From contig NZ_BBZI01000010.1 in the NCBI RefSeq assembly GCF_008974245.1, positions 415,332 through 479,331 of the forward strand: a DNA stretch of 64,000 nt. Reading direction: 5' to 3'. How positions within the stretch are numbered: position 1 is the stretch's first letter; each line of letters starts with the position of its first letter. Of the stretch, positions 1 through 8,508 are shown one piece after another. Made by a program: the position numbers and the translations under genes. Source of the stretch: Streptomyces abyssomicinicus (GTDB lineage Bacteria; Actinomycetota; Actinomycetes; Streptomycetales; Streptomycetaceae). The notes under the pieces are model-generated. The model ran no database searches, was not told the origin of the DNA, and was given only the letters and a program-made list of their open reading frames with translations.

Positions 1-1
1 G

Positions 2-1141
2 CAGGCGCTCTTCGACTGGGAGGACGCCGCGCCCGCCACGCCCCCCGCGCCGCCCGGCGGCGCCTTCCGGGACAGCTCCCGGGCCAGGCGGATGCTGGAC
101 GTGCGCCAGGTGTACGCCGAACCCGCCGCGCTCGCCTCTCCCCGCGGCCGCCAGATCCTGGCGAGGCTGCCGGAGGTCCCGGTCACCGAGGTGGCCGGCC
201 ACTGGCGCATCCCCTCACTGCACGGCAACGACGGCAACGTCACCCGATGGGCGCGCATCAAGACCGAGACCCTCGTCCTGGGCGTCAAGCAGACCCTCAC
301 GACGCGCCCCAACGGCAGGTCCGCCGACTGGATCGCACCGGGCGCCTCCAACGGCTGCGCCATGGCCTGCGCCTACTGCTACGTCCCCCGCCGGAAGGGG
401 TACGCCAACCCGATCACCCTGTTCACCAACATCGAGGCGATCATCGCCCACGTCCGTCGCCACGTACACGCGCAGGGCCCCAAACGGGAGCCCAACCAGT
501 GCGATCCCCAGTCCTGGGTGTACGACATCGGCGAGAACGGCGACTGCTCGGTCGACGCCCTGGTGTGCGACAACACCGCCGACCTCGTCGCCGCGTTCCG
601 TCGGCTGCCCACCGCCAAGGCGTCGTTCGCGACCAAGTTCGTCAACCCCGACCTGCTCGCACTGGACCCGCAGGGCCGGACCCGGGTGCGCTTCTCGGTC
701 ATGCCGGAGGCGGACTCACGCCTGCTGGACATCCGCACCAGCCCGGTCACGGACCGCATCGCCGCCGGCGCCGACTTCCTCGACGCGGGCTACGAGGTCC
801 ACTTCAACCTCTCACCGGTGGTGCTGCGCCCCGGCTGGCAGCGCGACTGGGCCGACCTGCTCGTCCACATGGACGACGTCCTTCCCGGCCGGGTCAAGGA
901 ACAAGCGGCCGCCGAGATCATCATGCTGACCCACAACCAGCAGCTCCACGAGGTCAACCTCGGCTGGCACCCCACAGCGGAGGACCTTCTGTGGCAGCCC
1001 GCCGCCCAGGAGGCCAAACGCTCCGAGAACGGCGCCCTCAACGTCCGCTACGCCCGCCGGATCAAGCACGACGCCCTCGTCCGCCTGCGAGGACTGATCG
1101 CGGCCCATGCCCCGTGGCTGCGCATCCGGTACGCCTTCTGA
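2..1141 (+). CDS. Spore photoproduct lyase-like radical SAM protein (5' end outside window)
   Basis: The reading frame is open from the first bases of the window to the TGA at 1139, so the true start probably lies upstream. An internal ATG at 92 would give 349 residues. The cluster CAMACAYC (Cys-x3-Cys-x2-Cys, near bases 355-380) is the radical SAM motif that binds a 4Fe-4S cluster and S-adenosylmethionine. The surrounding residues (RPNGRSADWIAP before it, VPRRKGYANPITLFTNIE after it) match the actinobacterial branch of the spore photoproduct lyase family. Classical SPL repairs the thymine dimer of UV-irradiated spores. The substrate of the actinobacterial branch is not settled by sequence, so a DNA-repair role is inference. 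It reads away from the minus-strand phosphotransferase that follows. Confidence 0.8.
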   Translation, partial: QALFDWEDAAPATPPAPPGGAFRDSSRARRMLDVRQVYAEPAALASPRGRQILARLPEVPVTEVAGHWRIPSLHGNDGNVTRWARIKTETLVLGVKQTLTTRPNGRSADWIAPGASNGCAMACAYCYVPRRKGYANPITLFTNIEAIIAHVRRHVHAQGPKREPNQCDPQSWVYDIGENGDCSVDALVCDNTADLVAAFRRLPTAKASFATKFVNPDLLALDPQGRTRVRFSVMPEADSRLLDIRTSPVTDRIAAGADFLDAGYEVHFNLSPVVLRPGWQRDWADLLVHMDDVLPGRVKEQAAAEIIMLTHNQQLHEVNLGWHPTAEDLLWQPAAQEAKRSENGALNVRYARRIKHDALVRLRGLIAAHAPWLRIRYAF

Positions 1142-1175
1142 CCCCTGCGACCGGTTCGGACGGAGCCTGCCCCCG

Positions 1176-1910
1176 TCAGCGCAGGGCCGCGTCGAAGGCG
1201 GCGCGGTGGGCCGAGGTGTAGGCGTGCTCCCGCTCGGACCACCGAACGCGCTCGATGATCTCCCGGCCGTCGGCGACACGCGGAGACGGACACGCGAGCC
1301 GGCTGCGCCACCACCGGGCGTTGCGCAGCTGGCGGTCGAGCGTGGCATCGACAAGGCGTGAGCGGGAAGCGGGACCGAGGCCGTACGCGTCGGCGAGGAC
1401 GCGTACCTGCGCCGCCTGGACGGCCGCGGCGGGAGCACCGGGCTTGGAGGAGATGCACCAGGTCCACGCCATGTAACCGAGGTCCTCCAGCGGATCCCCG
1501 GGGGCGGCGGTGTCGAAGTCGATGAAGGCGACCGGGACGTCGTCCACGAAAACCGCGTTGTTCGGCCCCGGGTCGTGGTGGCAGACCACGGGAGACCGGC
1601 CGGCCAGGCGGCTCGCGCGCGTGGCGTCGTGAAAACCGCGGAGCAGCGAACCGGCGGCGGCCACCTGGCGGTCCGTCCAGCGCCGGAAGCGGGCGGGCAC
1701 CCGGCCGGGCACCCAGCTGAGCACCTCGCGGCCGGCCCCGTCGAACCCGAGATGACGCGGAGCGCCGGTGAAGCCCTGCCGCCGAAGGCCGACGAGCAGT
1801 TCGGCGACGAAGGGGGACGACGCGGTGGCCGGCCGACGGACGGTGTCACCGGCCCTCACCACACCCACGGTGACGCGCCCGCCGGACAACGGCACTTCCT
1901 CTTCCATCAT
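1176..1910 (-). CDS. APH-type aminoglycoside/choline phosphotransferase family protein
   Basis: A protein of 244 residues. The motif CHHDPGPNNAVF followed by VAFIDFD gives the catalytic HxDxxxxN loop and the metal-binding Asp of the APH kinase-like fold. This is the fold of enzymes that phosphorylate aminoglycosides, choline or homoserine. The N-terminal nucleotide-binding lobe is short. The start is placed at the tandem ATG codons 1910/1907, where an AGGA lies about ten bases upstream; the frame stays open a little farther but reads as low-complexity. It is convergent with the SPL-like gene and divergent from the GH114 lipoprotein. The substrate cannot be read from sequence, and a resistance role is possible but unsupported. 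Confidence 0.75.
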   Translation of the reverse strand: MMEEEVPLSGGRVTVGVVRAGDTVRRPATASSPFVAELLVGLRRQGFTGAPRHLGFDGAGREVLSWVPGRVPARFRRWTDRQVAAAGSLLRGFHDATRASRLAGRSPVVCHHDPGPNNAVFVDDVPVAFIDFDTAAPGDPLEDLGYMAWTWCISSKPGAPAAAVQAAQVRVLADAYGLGPASRSRLVDATLDRQLRNARWWRSRLACPSPRVADGREIIERVRWSEREHAYTSAHRAAFDAALR

Positions 1911-2036
1911 GACTTCATCCTGCACGCGAGGGCCGCCGGCCGGCCTCCCCTGGCCGGCGGCCCGGTCGGACCCCGGCACGGGCTCGGGGCCGGCCTGCTG
2001 CGAAGATGGGCCGCACCCCGACAGGAGTCGTCACCC

Positions 2037-2924
2037 ATGGTCCCGCAAGGCCTTCCGCCCCGTCGCCGCGCGCTGACAGCCGCGGTGCTGTGCGTCACGC
2101 TCCTCACGGCAACGGCCGGCTGTACGACCGCGGACGCCGAGCGGACCGCGAAGCCGGAGAACACGGAGAGCACGGAGAGCACCGAAAACGCCGAGAACGC
2201 CGCGAAGGCGGCTTCGCCGGAGCCCGGGACGGACTTCGACTACCAGCTCGGCGGCCCCTACCCGCCGCCGGACGGAGCGGGCGCGGTCGTCCGCGACCGC
2301 ACCGCGCAGCCCGCGCCCGGCGTCTACAACGTCTGCTACGTCAACGCCTTCCAGGCCCAGCCGGACGCCACCGACTGGTGGCGCGAACACCACCCCACCC
2401 TGCTGCTCCGCGACACCGACGGCGCATGGGTCGTCGACCGTGACTGGGACGAGGTCCTCTTCGACACCTCGGCACCGGACAAGCGCCGACGGCTCGCCGA
2501 GATCGTCGGAGAGTGGATCGACGGCTGCGCCGCGGCCGGGTACCAGGCCGTCGAGCCCGACAACCTCGACTCCTACGAGCGGTCCGAAGGGCGGCTGACG
2601 GCCGCCGACAACCTGGCGTTCGGCAAGGTCCTCGCGGACCGCGCCCACGCCGCGGGCCTGGCCATCGGCCAGAAGAACACGGCCGCACTGGCCGAACAGG
2701 GCCGCGACCTCGGCTTCGACTTCGCCGTCGCCGAGGAGTGCGGCCAGTACGACGAGTGCGACGCGTACGCGGACGCGTACGACGACCGGGTGTTCGTCGT
2801 CGAGTACCGGTCCGACGGCTTCACCGCCGCCTGCGAGGCGTGGGGCGACCGCTTGTCCGTGGTGCTGCGGGACGTGGACCTGGTACCGGCCGGCGAGCAC
2901 GGCTACCGCCGCCGCACCTGCTGA
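2037..2924 (+). CDS. Endo-alpha-1,4-polygalactosaminidase-like (GH114) lipoprotein
   Basis: A protein of 295 residues starting at ATG 2037 behind CAGGAG. The N-terminus (PPRRRAL, a hydrophobic stretch, then TATAGC) looks like a lipoprotein signal with Cys at about residue 28. An acidic Glu/Thr/Ser repeat (ENTESTEST region) follows. The core contains YNVCYVNAFQ, AVEPDNLDSYE and AIGQKNTA, the strands of the GH114 TIM barrel with acidic catalytic candidates. GH114 enzymes are reported to cut galactosaminogalactan-type polymers; the substrate here is inferred from family only. The protein is expected to be anchored outside the membrane. The frame is open far upstream, but the signal peptide and ribosome site fix this start. 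Confidence 0.8.
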   Translation: MVPQGLPPRRRALTAAVLCVTLLTATAGCTTADAERTAKPENTESTESTENAENAAKAASPEPGTDFDYQLGGPYPPPDGAGAVVRDRTAQPAPGVYNVCYVNAFQAQPDATDWWREHHPTLLLRDTDGAWVVDRDWDEVLFDTSAPDKRRRLAEIVGEWIDGCAAAGYQAVEPDNLDSYERSEGRLTAADNLAFGKVLADRAHAAGLAIGQKNTAALAEQGRDLGFDFAVAEECGQYDECDAYADAYDDRVFVVEYRSDGFTAACEAWGDRLSVVLRDVDLVPAGEHGYRRRTC

Positions 2925-3001
2925 AGGCACCCGTGGCCGTAGCTGCCGTAGCCGCCGGAGGCCCCGGCGCCTGTGTCGGACCGCCGGGATAGATTCCGGG
3001 C

Positions 3002-4150
3002 GTGACACTCACCGCGCGTCAACTCGCCCTGGCCACACTGGACCGGCAGATGCTTCTGCGGCGGGAGCGCCTCGACGTCACCGAAGCGGTCCGCCGGCTC
3101 TGCGCCCTGCAGGCCCAGGAGCCGGCGTCCCCGTACCTGGCGCTGTGGAACCGCCTGGAGGACTTCGCCTTCGAGGACCTCGACGCGGCGTTCACCCAGG
3201 GCTCCGTCGTCAAGGCATCGCTCATGCGGATCACCCTGCACGCGGTGCACACCGACGACCACGCCCCCTTCCGCGCCGCGATGCTCCAGACCCTGCGCGG
3301 CGCGCGGTTGGCCGACGCCCGCTTCCGCGCGACCGGGCTCGCCCCGACCGACGCCGACGCCCTGGTCCCCGGCATGGCCGGGTACCTGACCCGCCCGCGT
3401 ACCGGCGTCGAGATGGAGCGGGAACTGGCGGAGACGGTGGGGGAACACGCCCACCGCGTGTGGTGGGCGCTGCGCACCTACGCCCCCGTCCGCCACGCAC
3501 CGACCGGCGGCCCGTGGTCGTTCGGGCACCGCAACGCCTACCTCGCCGCCACGCCCGCGGTGGCGGCCGCTCCCTCGCCGGAGGAGGTGGCCGACGGCGC
3601 CGGGCGGCTGCTGCTCGCGTACCTGCGGGCGTTCGGACCCGCGTCGGCCGCGGACTTCGCCCGGTTCACCCTGCTCACACGGCCCGTGATCACCCGCGCG
3701 GTGAACCAGCTGGGGGACCGGCTGGTGCGGCAGGCGGGACCCGGTCCGACCGCGCTGCTGGACCTGCCGGAAGCCTCCGTACCGGCCGGGGACACGCCCG
3801 CTCCGCCACGGCTGCTGCCGATGTGGGACAGCAGCCTGCTGGCGCACGCCGCTCCGGGCCGGCTGATCCCTCCCGGCTACCGGCCGCTGGTCGTCCGCCG
3901 CAACGGCGACATCCTGCCCTGCGTGCTCGTCGACGGACAGGTCGCCGGGGTATGGCGGACCGGCGCCGACGGCGGGGTGGAGCTGACCGCCTTCCATCCG
4001 CTGACCCGCACCGGCCGGCGCGGGCTGACCGAGGAGGCGCAGCGACTCGTATCGGTCCTCGCCGGCCGCGATCCGGCCGTCTACCGGCGCTACCGGCACT
4101 GGTGGGACAAGGGCCTGCCCGTCGGCGAACGCATCACCGTCGGCCCCTGA
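3002..4150 (+). CDS. Winged-helix DNA-binding domain protein (HTH_42/AlkZ-like)
   Basis: A protein of 382 residues from a GTG at 3002. The N-terminal LTARQLALATLDRQMLLRRE, the LCALQAQEP segment and the C-terminal half with LLPMWDSSLLAH and a VVRRNGDILP-type strand are typical of the HTH_42 family. That family includes the AlkZ/YcaQ DNA glycosylases that unhook interstrand crosslinks. Many Streptomyces paralogues are annotated only as winged helix DNA-binding domain-containing protein. The AlkZ catalytic QxQ motif appears as QAQEP near residue 38, compatible with glycosylase activity. It stands alone between a lipoprotein and a phosphatase gene. DNA repair is the likely role but is inference. 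Confidence 0.8.
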   Translation: MTLTARQLALATLDRQMLLRRERLDVTEAVRRLCALQAQEPASPYLALWNRLEDFAFEDLDAAFTQGSVVKASLMRITLHAVHTDDHAPFRAAMLQTLRGARLADARFRATGLAPTDADALVPGMAGYLTRPRTGVEMERELAETVGEHAHRVWWALRTYAPVRHAPTGGPWSFGHRNAYLAATPAVAAAPSPEEVADGAGRLLLAYLRAFGPASAADFARFTLLTRPVITRAVNQLGDRLVRQAGPGPTALLDLPEASVPAGDTPAPPRLLPMWDSSLLAHAAPGRLIPPGYRPLVVRRNGDILPCVLVDGQVAGVWRTGADGGVELTAFHPLTRTGRRGLTEEAQRLVSVLAGRDPAVYRRYRHWWDKGLPVGERITVGP

Positions 4151-4201
4151 CCCCACATGCACGCCGCCACGCGCCGGGTCGCTCACCGGGCCGCTCGCCG
4201 G

Positions 4202-5398
4202 TCATGTCGCGGTGTCCTGACCGTCCGCGGGAGCCGGGTCCTGGGTGTTCTCCCGGACGGCGAGCAGGGCGACGTCGTCGGTGAACCGGCCGTCGGTGTG
4301 ATCGCGGACGGACGCGAGGACCGCACGCAGCAGGTGGACGGGAGCGATCCCCTCGGGCCGGCCGGCGGCCAACTCCTCCAGCCGGTGCCGCAACGGGAAG
4401 AACGCGCCCGCCTTGCTCCGCGCTTCCGTCACGCCGTCGGTCACCAGCAGCACCGTCTCCCGCGGCTCGACGCGCACCTTGCGCACGGGGGGTGTCCCTC
4501 CGACGAGTTCGGCCATGCCGATCGGGGCGCCCGCGCCGTGCGGCAGCTGCCACACCCCTCGCGGGCCGACCACGAACGGGCCGTCGTGCCCGAAGTTGAC
4601 CACCTCGACCGTGTGCGGCTGCTCCTTGGGGAAGGCGAGGACGACCGCCGTCGCGAAGCGTTCCGTCTTCTCGCCGTAGGCCTGCCGCAGCTGGTTGTGC
4701 CGCCACAGCGCGTGCTCCAGACGCCGGGCCACGACGTCGAGATCCGCCTCGTGGTACCCGGCTTCGCGGAAGGCCCCCGTCACCGCGCCGGCGCTCGACA
4801 CGGCGGGCAGACCCTTGCCCTGCACGTCGCCCAGGATCACCCGGGCTCCGTGCGGAGTCGCCAGCACGTCGTAGAAGTCCCCGCCGACCCGCGCCTCGAC
4901 GTCCGCCGCCTGGTAGTGGGCCGCGGACTCGATCCCGCCCCATCCCGGCGGCAGCGGCGGCAGGATGACCTGGCGGGTGGTCTCCGCGGCGTTCTGCAGA
5001 TGGCGCACGTAGGCGTGAGCCTGCGCCCGGAGCACGGCGATGAGCAACGCGAGGAGCGCCGCGGTGACCTGCAGCAGGAAGTCCTCGGTGTGGATGTCCG
5101 CCGAGGGGTGGGCGATGTCGACCCATCGGTTGAGCCCCACCACGAGCACGCCGAACATGAGGGTGACCACCGGCGAGCAGACCCCGGACGCCAGCAGGGG
5201 GACCATCAGCAGCCAGTTCGCGACCCGGATGGACGAGCCCAGCTCACCCACGAGGAAGATGACGAGCAGGCAGCCCATGGGGAGCACCCACGCCGCCCTG
5301 CCGTGGCGGGTCAGCAACGGCACCCGCTCCCGCGACGCGTAGACCTGCTGCTGGGACAAGGCCCTGCCGACCCGGCGGCGGAGAGTGTTCATGGTCAC
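4202..5398 (-). CDS. Membrane-anchored PP2C/SpoIIE-type protein phosphatase
   Basis: A protein of 398 residues; the start is GTG 5398 or the ATG two codons later. The first 150 residues hold about four hydrophobic segments (WVLPMGCLLVIFLVGEL, WLLMVPLLASGV, VVTLMFGVLVVGL, ALLALLIAVLRA). The C-terminal 240 residues are a SpoIIE domain with GGDFYDV, GDVQGKGLPA, NFGHDGPFVV, DGVTEAR and TDDVALLAV, covering the metal-binding Asp residues of PP2C phosphatases. In Streptomyces these enzymes usually dephosphorylate anti-sigma-factor antagonists. No PAS, GAF or kinase domain is attached, and no partner gene is adjacent. It diverges from tap across about 190 bases. Confidence 0.88.
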   Translation of the reverse strand: MTMNTLRRRVGRALSQQQVYASRERVPLLTRHGRAAWVLPMGCLLVIFLVGELGSSIRVANWLLMVPLLASGVCSPVVTLMFGVLVVGLNRWVDIAHPSADIHTEDFLLQVTAALLALLIAVLRAQAHAYVRHLQNAAETTRQVILPPLPPGWGGIESAAHYQAADVEARVGGDFYDVLATPHGARVILGDVQGKGLPAVSSAGAVTGAFREAGYHEADLDVVARRLEHALWRHNQLRQAYGEKTERFATAVVLAFPKEQPHTVEVVNFGHDGPFVVGPRGVWQLPHGAGAPIGMAELVGGTPPVRKVRVEPRETVLLVTDGVTEARSKAGAFFPLRHRLEELAAGRPEGIAPVHLLRAVLASVRDHTDGRFTDDVALLAVRENTQDPAPADGQDTAT

Positions 5399-5549
5399 CG
5401 CCCCAGTCTCTATCCGTGACCGCCCGGTCGCGGCACCACGCGCCCGTGCCGCACACCTTTCCCGCCCCGGCGGTCCGGCACGGGGTGCTGGCGTTCGGGC
5501 CCTCCCGGAACGCGCTCGGTACGCGGTCGGTACGGTGAGCGTGCGCCAT

Positions 5550-5592
5550 CCGTACGGTTGACGCGGTTAGGGTCTGGGCCAGGAGGTGTTCC
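5550..5592 (+). promoter_or_regulatory. Probable tap-tpg promoter and strong ribosome site
   Basis: A TTGACG hexamer at 5558-5563 could be the -35 element. AGGAGGT at 5581-5587 is a full Shine-Dalgarno match five bases before the tap ATG. Just upstream is a direct repeat of CGGTACG/CGGTACGG (about 5517-5536), which could bind a regulator. The promoter assignment is inference; the ribosome site is directly visible. Confidence 0.45.
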
Positions 5593-7935
5593 ATGTCCGA
5601 GTTGTTCGACGCGGTCGACGCGCTCGTCGCGTCCCGCTCGCCGCTCCCGCCGGTGGAGGAACGTAAGCGGCTGCGGCTGGCCCACGGCCTGACGCTGGAC
5701 GAAGTCGCCACCGCGTTGAAGGTGCGCCGGGCCACGGTGTCCGGCTGGGAGTCGGTGAAGAAACCGACCGAGCCGCGCGGCCCGGAGCGCCAGGCGTACG
5801 CGCGGCTGCTGGAGAAGCTCGCCGAGCTCTACCCCGTCCCCGCGGCGCCGCCGGAGCCGGCCGCACCGCCGGTGCCCGCCCCGTCCACCGCCGTCCCCTC
5901 CCGGGCGAAGGCGGAGACCGCGCCCACCGGCCAGGTCCTTGACACCGCGGCCATGACGACGACCGGGAACACCCGGACCCCCGCCCCCGCCTCTGCCCCC
6001 GTTCCCGCCCAAGAACCCGCCCCCACCCCCGCTCCCGTCCCGGACCCTGCCGCCGTCCCCGCCCAGGACCCCGTCCCCGCCCAGGACCCCGCCCCCGCCC
6101 CGGACACCGTGACCCGTCCGGCGCGCGCCGCCGGAGCGTCGTCGGCGTCGCGCCGCCCTGGCGCGAGGAAGGCGGCACCGGCCGCCACACCCGCGGACGG
6201 CGGCACCGACCCGCGGTTCGCGAACGGTCCACTGGCCGTCGTGGACGCCGAGGACGGGCAGGTGCTCGCGTACTGCACCGGCGGCCTGGTCCTGGACGTG
6301 CCCGCCAGGAGCCTTCCGGCCCTGGTGGAGTGGTCGCTCACCGAGGCGCGGCTCGGGCAGCCGAAGCTGTCCGGGCCGGGCAAGGACGCCGACCCGCTGC
6401 TCGTGCTCACCGAGGCCGCGCTGGAGCGCTACGGCCTGCCGACGGCCCTCACCGACGAGGAACGGCTCGCCGGGCGCATCCCGGAGGGCCACACGGTGGT
6501 CAAGCAGCTCGCACGCGCGCAGTGGAAGCTGACGAAGCGCGGGTTCGGGCCGTGGGCCCGGATCTACCGCCCCGCGACCGGTTCGGAGCGGGCCTGCGTG
6601 CAGCTGTGCATCCCCTCGTGGCACGCCCTCGACCCCCGGCACTGGGGCCACGCCGCACAGCTCCCGCCCGCCGAACTCGCCCGCGTGCTGGGCGTGTACG
6701 CCTCCCGGGTCATGACGCCGCGCGGCTCCACCGCCGTGACCGGACTGGAACTCATGACCGCCCTGCACCCGCCGACCCGGGCCTCCGGACCCGATGGGAC
6801 GGGCAAGCGGCACTCCGAGCACAACCCCGGCTCCCTGGGCAAGGACCCGGTCGACCCGGCACCCTGCGAGGCCCCCGACGGGCACCCCGTACTCAGGGAC
6901 CTCCCGCGATTCCACGTCCGCGGTCCTGCGGAGAAGCTCTTCGAGGAGGCGTACGACTGGGCGCGCCCGATGACCGACGAGGAGTGCACGCTGCGGCACC
7001 TGGTCGGCATCGACGTGAACATGGCTTTCGCCGCAGGCGCCAACGGCCTGAACGTCGGCCTCGGCGCACCCGCCCACGTCAAGAACCCCCTTTTCGACCC
7101 GAAGCTGCCCGGCTCGTGGCTGGTGGACCTGTCCCACGTCGACCTGTCCCGGGTGAGGAGCGGCAAGGAGTGGGTGCGTCTGGACGGCGGCCTGCTGCCC
7201 AGCCCGTTCACGCCGAAGGGCGAGCGCCCCGAAGGACCGGCCTGGTACGCGACGCCGACCGTGGCGTACGCGGTGGAACTCGGCTACGAGGTCCGGCCGC
7301 TGGAGGCATGGGTGCGCCACGACAACGGCCGTTACCTGGACGGCTGGTACCAGCGCCTGCGGGACGCCTACCTGGCCACGATGGCCGACCTCGGCGTCCA
7401 CGCGGACATGCCCCCGGCCGACTTCCTCGCAGCGATGGACGGCTGCAAGGAGCGCGACCCGGAGCTGGCGATCGTCGTCTCGGCGGTCAAGGCGACCGTG
7501 AAGGGCGGCCTGGGCAAGCTGCGCGAGCGGCCGCGGGGCGAGGGTTGGCGGCCCGGTGAGCCGTGGCGCGCCCTGGCCCGGCCGACGTGGCGGCCCGACA
7601 TCCGCGCGGCGGTCATCTCCCGCACGCGGATCAACCTGCACCGAAAGATCGTCAGGCACGCCGCGTTCACCGGGCAGTACCCGGTCGCGATCCTCTCCGA
7701 CTGCGTCGTCTACGCGGCCGGCGGCACCGGCCCGCTGGACTTCCTGCCGTACCGGGAGGGCAAGCCGCTGCCCGGCGGGTTCAAGCTCGGCGTCAACCCC
7801 GGCCTGGTCAAGCACGAAGGCACCCAGCCCCTGCTGTGGGGCGAGGAGGTCCGCGAACGGTTCGACGCGCCGGAACTCAACCTCGCCCGGTACATCAAGG
7901 ACGGCACCGTCAGCGACGCCGACAACGGCGAGTAG
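5593..7935 (+). CDS. tap: Telomere-associated protein Tap
   Basis: A protein of 780 residues. An N-terminal helix-turn-helix (LTLDEVATALKVRRATVSGWE, residues about 36-56) is followed by a long Pro/Ala linker (residues about 80-200) built from repeats such as PAQDPVPAQDPAPAPD. A conserved C-terminal region of about 570 residues follows. The architecture, the length and the tpg gene 15 bases downstream identify Tap. In Streptomyces, Tap binds the single-stranded 3' overhang of a replicating linear end and recruits Tpg so the recessed end can be patched. The pair is diagnostic for a linear chromosome or linear plasmid with archetypal-type telomeres. The linker repeat number is likely to vary between strains. 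Confidence 0.92.
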   Translation: MSELFDAVDALVASRSPLPPVEERKRLRLAHGLTLDEVATALKVRRATVSGWESVKKPTEPRGPERQAYARLLEKLAELYPVPAAPPEPAAPPVPAPSTAVPSRAKAETAPTGQVLDTAAMTTTGNTRTPAPASAPVPAQEPAPTPAPVPDPAAVPAQDPVPAQDPAPAPDTVTRPARAAGASSASRRPGARKAAPAATPADGGTDPRFANGPLAVVDAEDGQVLAYCTGGLVLDVPARSLPALVEWSLTEARLGQPKLSGPGKDADPLLVLTEAALERYGLPTALTDEERLAGRIPEGHTVVKQLARAQWKLTKRGFGPWARIYRPATGSERACVQLCIPSWHALDPRHWGHAAQLPPAELARVLGVYASRVMTPRGSTAVTGLELMTALHPPTRASGPDGTGKRHSEHNPGSLGKDPVDPAPCEAPDGHPVLRDLPRFHVRGPAEKLFEEAYDWARPMTDEECTLRHLVGIDVNMAFAAGANGLNVGLGAPAHVKNPLFDPKLPGSWLVDLSHVDLSRVRSGKEWVRLDGGLLPSPFTPKGERPEGPAWYATPTVAYAVELGYEVRPLEAWVRHDNGRYLDGWYQRLRDAYLATMADLGVHADMPPADFLAAMDGCKERDPELAIVVSAVKATVKGGLGKLRERPRGEGWRPGEPWRALARPTWRPDIRAAVISRTRINLHRKIVRHAAFTGQYPVAILSDCVVYAAGGTGPLDFLPYREGKPLPGGFKLGVNPGLVKHEGTQPLLWGEEVRERFDAPELNLARYIKDGTVSDADNGE

Positions 7936-7950
7936 AGGAGAGGGCAGGCG

Positions 7951-8508
7951 ATGAGCATGTTCGGGGAGGGCCTGGAGGCCGCGGTGCAGAAGGCGTTCAC
8001 CCGCCCGGCGCCCAGGACCGCGGGCGCGCAGATGCGCTACCTGGTCCGGCAGATGAAAGGGACGAGAGCGGTCGCCCAGACACTGCGGGTCTCCCAGCGC
8101 ACCGTCGAACGGTACGTGAAGGACCAGATCAGAAAACCCCGCCCGGACCTCGCGGCGCGCCTCGAGCGCGAGGTGAGGAAGCGGTGGCAGCCGCGGATCA
8201 GGGCCATGGCCCGGCAGCGGGCGGCCACCACCGACGGCATCGTCATCGACACCCGGGCCCGCATGGGCTACACCGCACCGATCGGGTCGACGGACCAGGA
8301 CCGCGTCCGGCACCTGACCGTCGCCCTGCCCCCGCGGTACGCCGCCCGCCTCTTCGACGCCCAGGAGGCCGGCGCGGCCGACCAGCAGCTCCAGCAGATC
8401 GCCGCCGAGGCGCTCAAGGAGGTCTACTTCCAGGACGGCGGCCGCCGCGCCGGCAGCCTGGAGGAGGTCAGGTTCACGGACATCGAGCACCTGGAGTTCG
8501 AGCTGTAG
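7951..8508 (+). CDS. tpg: Telomere terminal protein Tpg
   Basis: A protein of 185 residues, the usual Tpg length, starting at ATG 7951 behind GGAGAGGG. It contains the helix-turn-helix TRAVAQTLRVSQRTVERYVKD (residues about 30-50), a basic region (RLEREVRKRWQPRIRAMARQR) and the conserved C-terminal half with VRHLTVALPPRYAARLFDAQ. Tpg is covalently attached to the 5' ends of linear Streptomyces replicons and primes end-patching synthesis. The gene is co-transcribed with tap (15-base gap). Its last 35 bases overlap the 3' end of the convergent LRV gene. The C-terminal FTDIEHLEFEL tail is typical of the family. Confidence 0.93.
   Translation: MSMFGEGLEAAVQKAFTRPAPRTAGAQMRYLVRQMKGTRAVAQTLRVSQRTVERYVKDQIRKPRPDLAARLEREVRKRWQPRIRAMARQRAATTDGIVIDTRARMGYTAPIGSTDQDRVRHLTVALPPRYAARLFDAQEAGAADQQLQQIAAEALKEVYFQDGGRRAGSLEEVRFTDIEHLEFEL

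Noticed and set aside
5410..8490. Long minus-strand open frame opposite tap and tpg
   Set aside because: It is the mirror of the GC-biased tap-tpg coding sequence, with low-complexity Arg/Gly/Pro composition and no family match. tap and tpg on the plus strand have clear motifs and ribosome sites.
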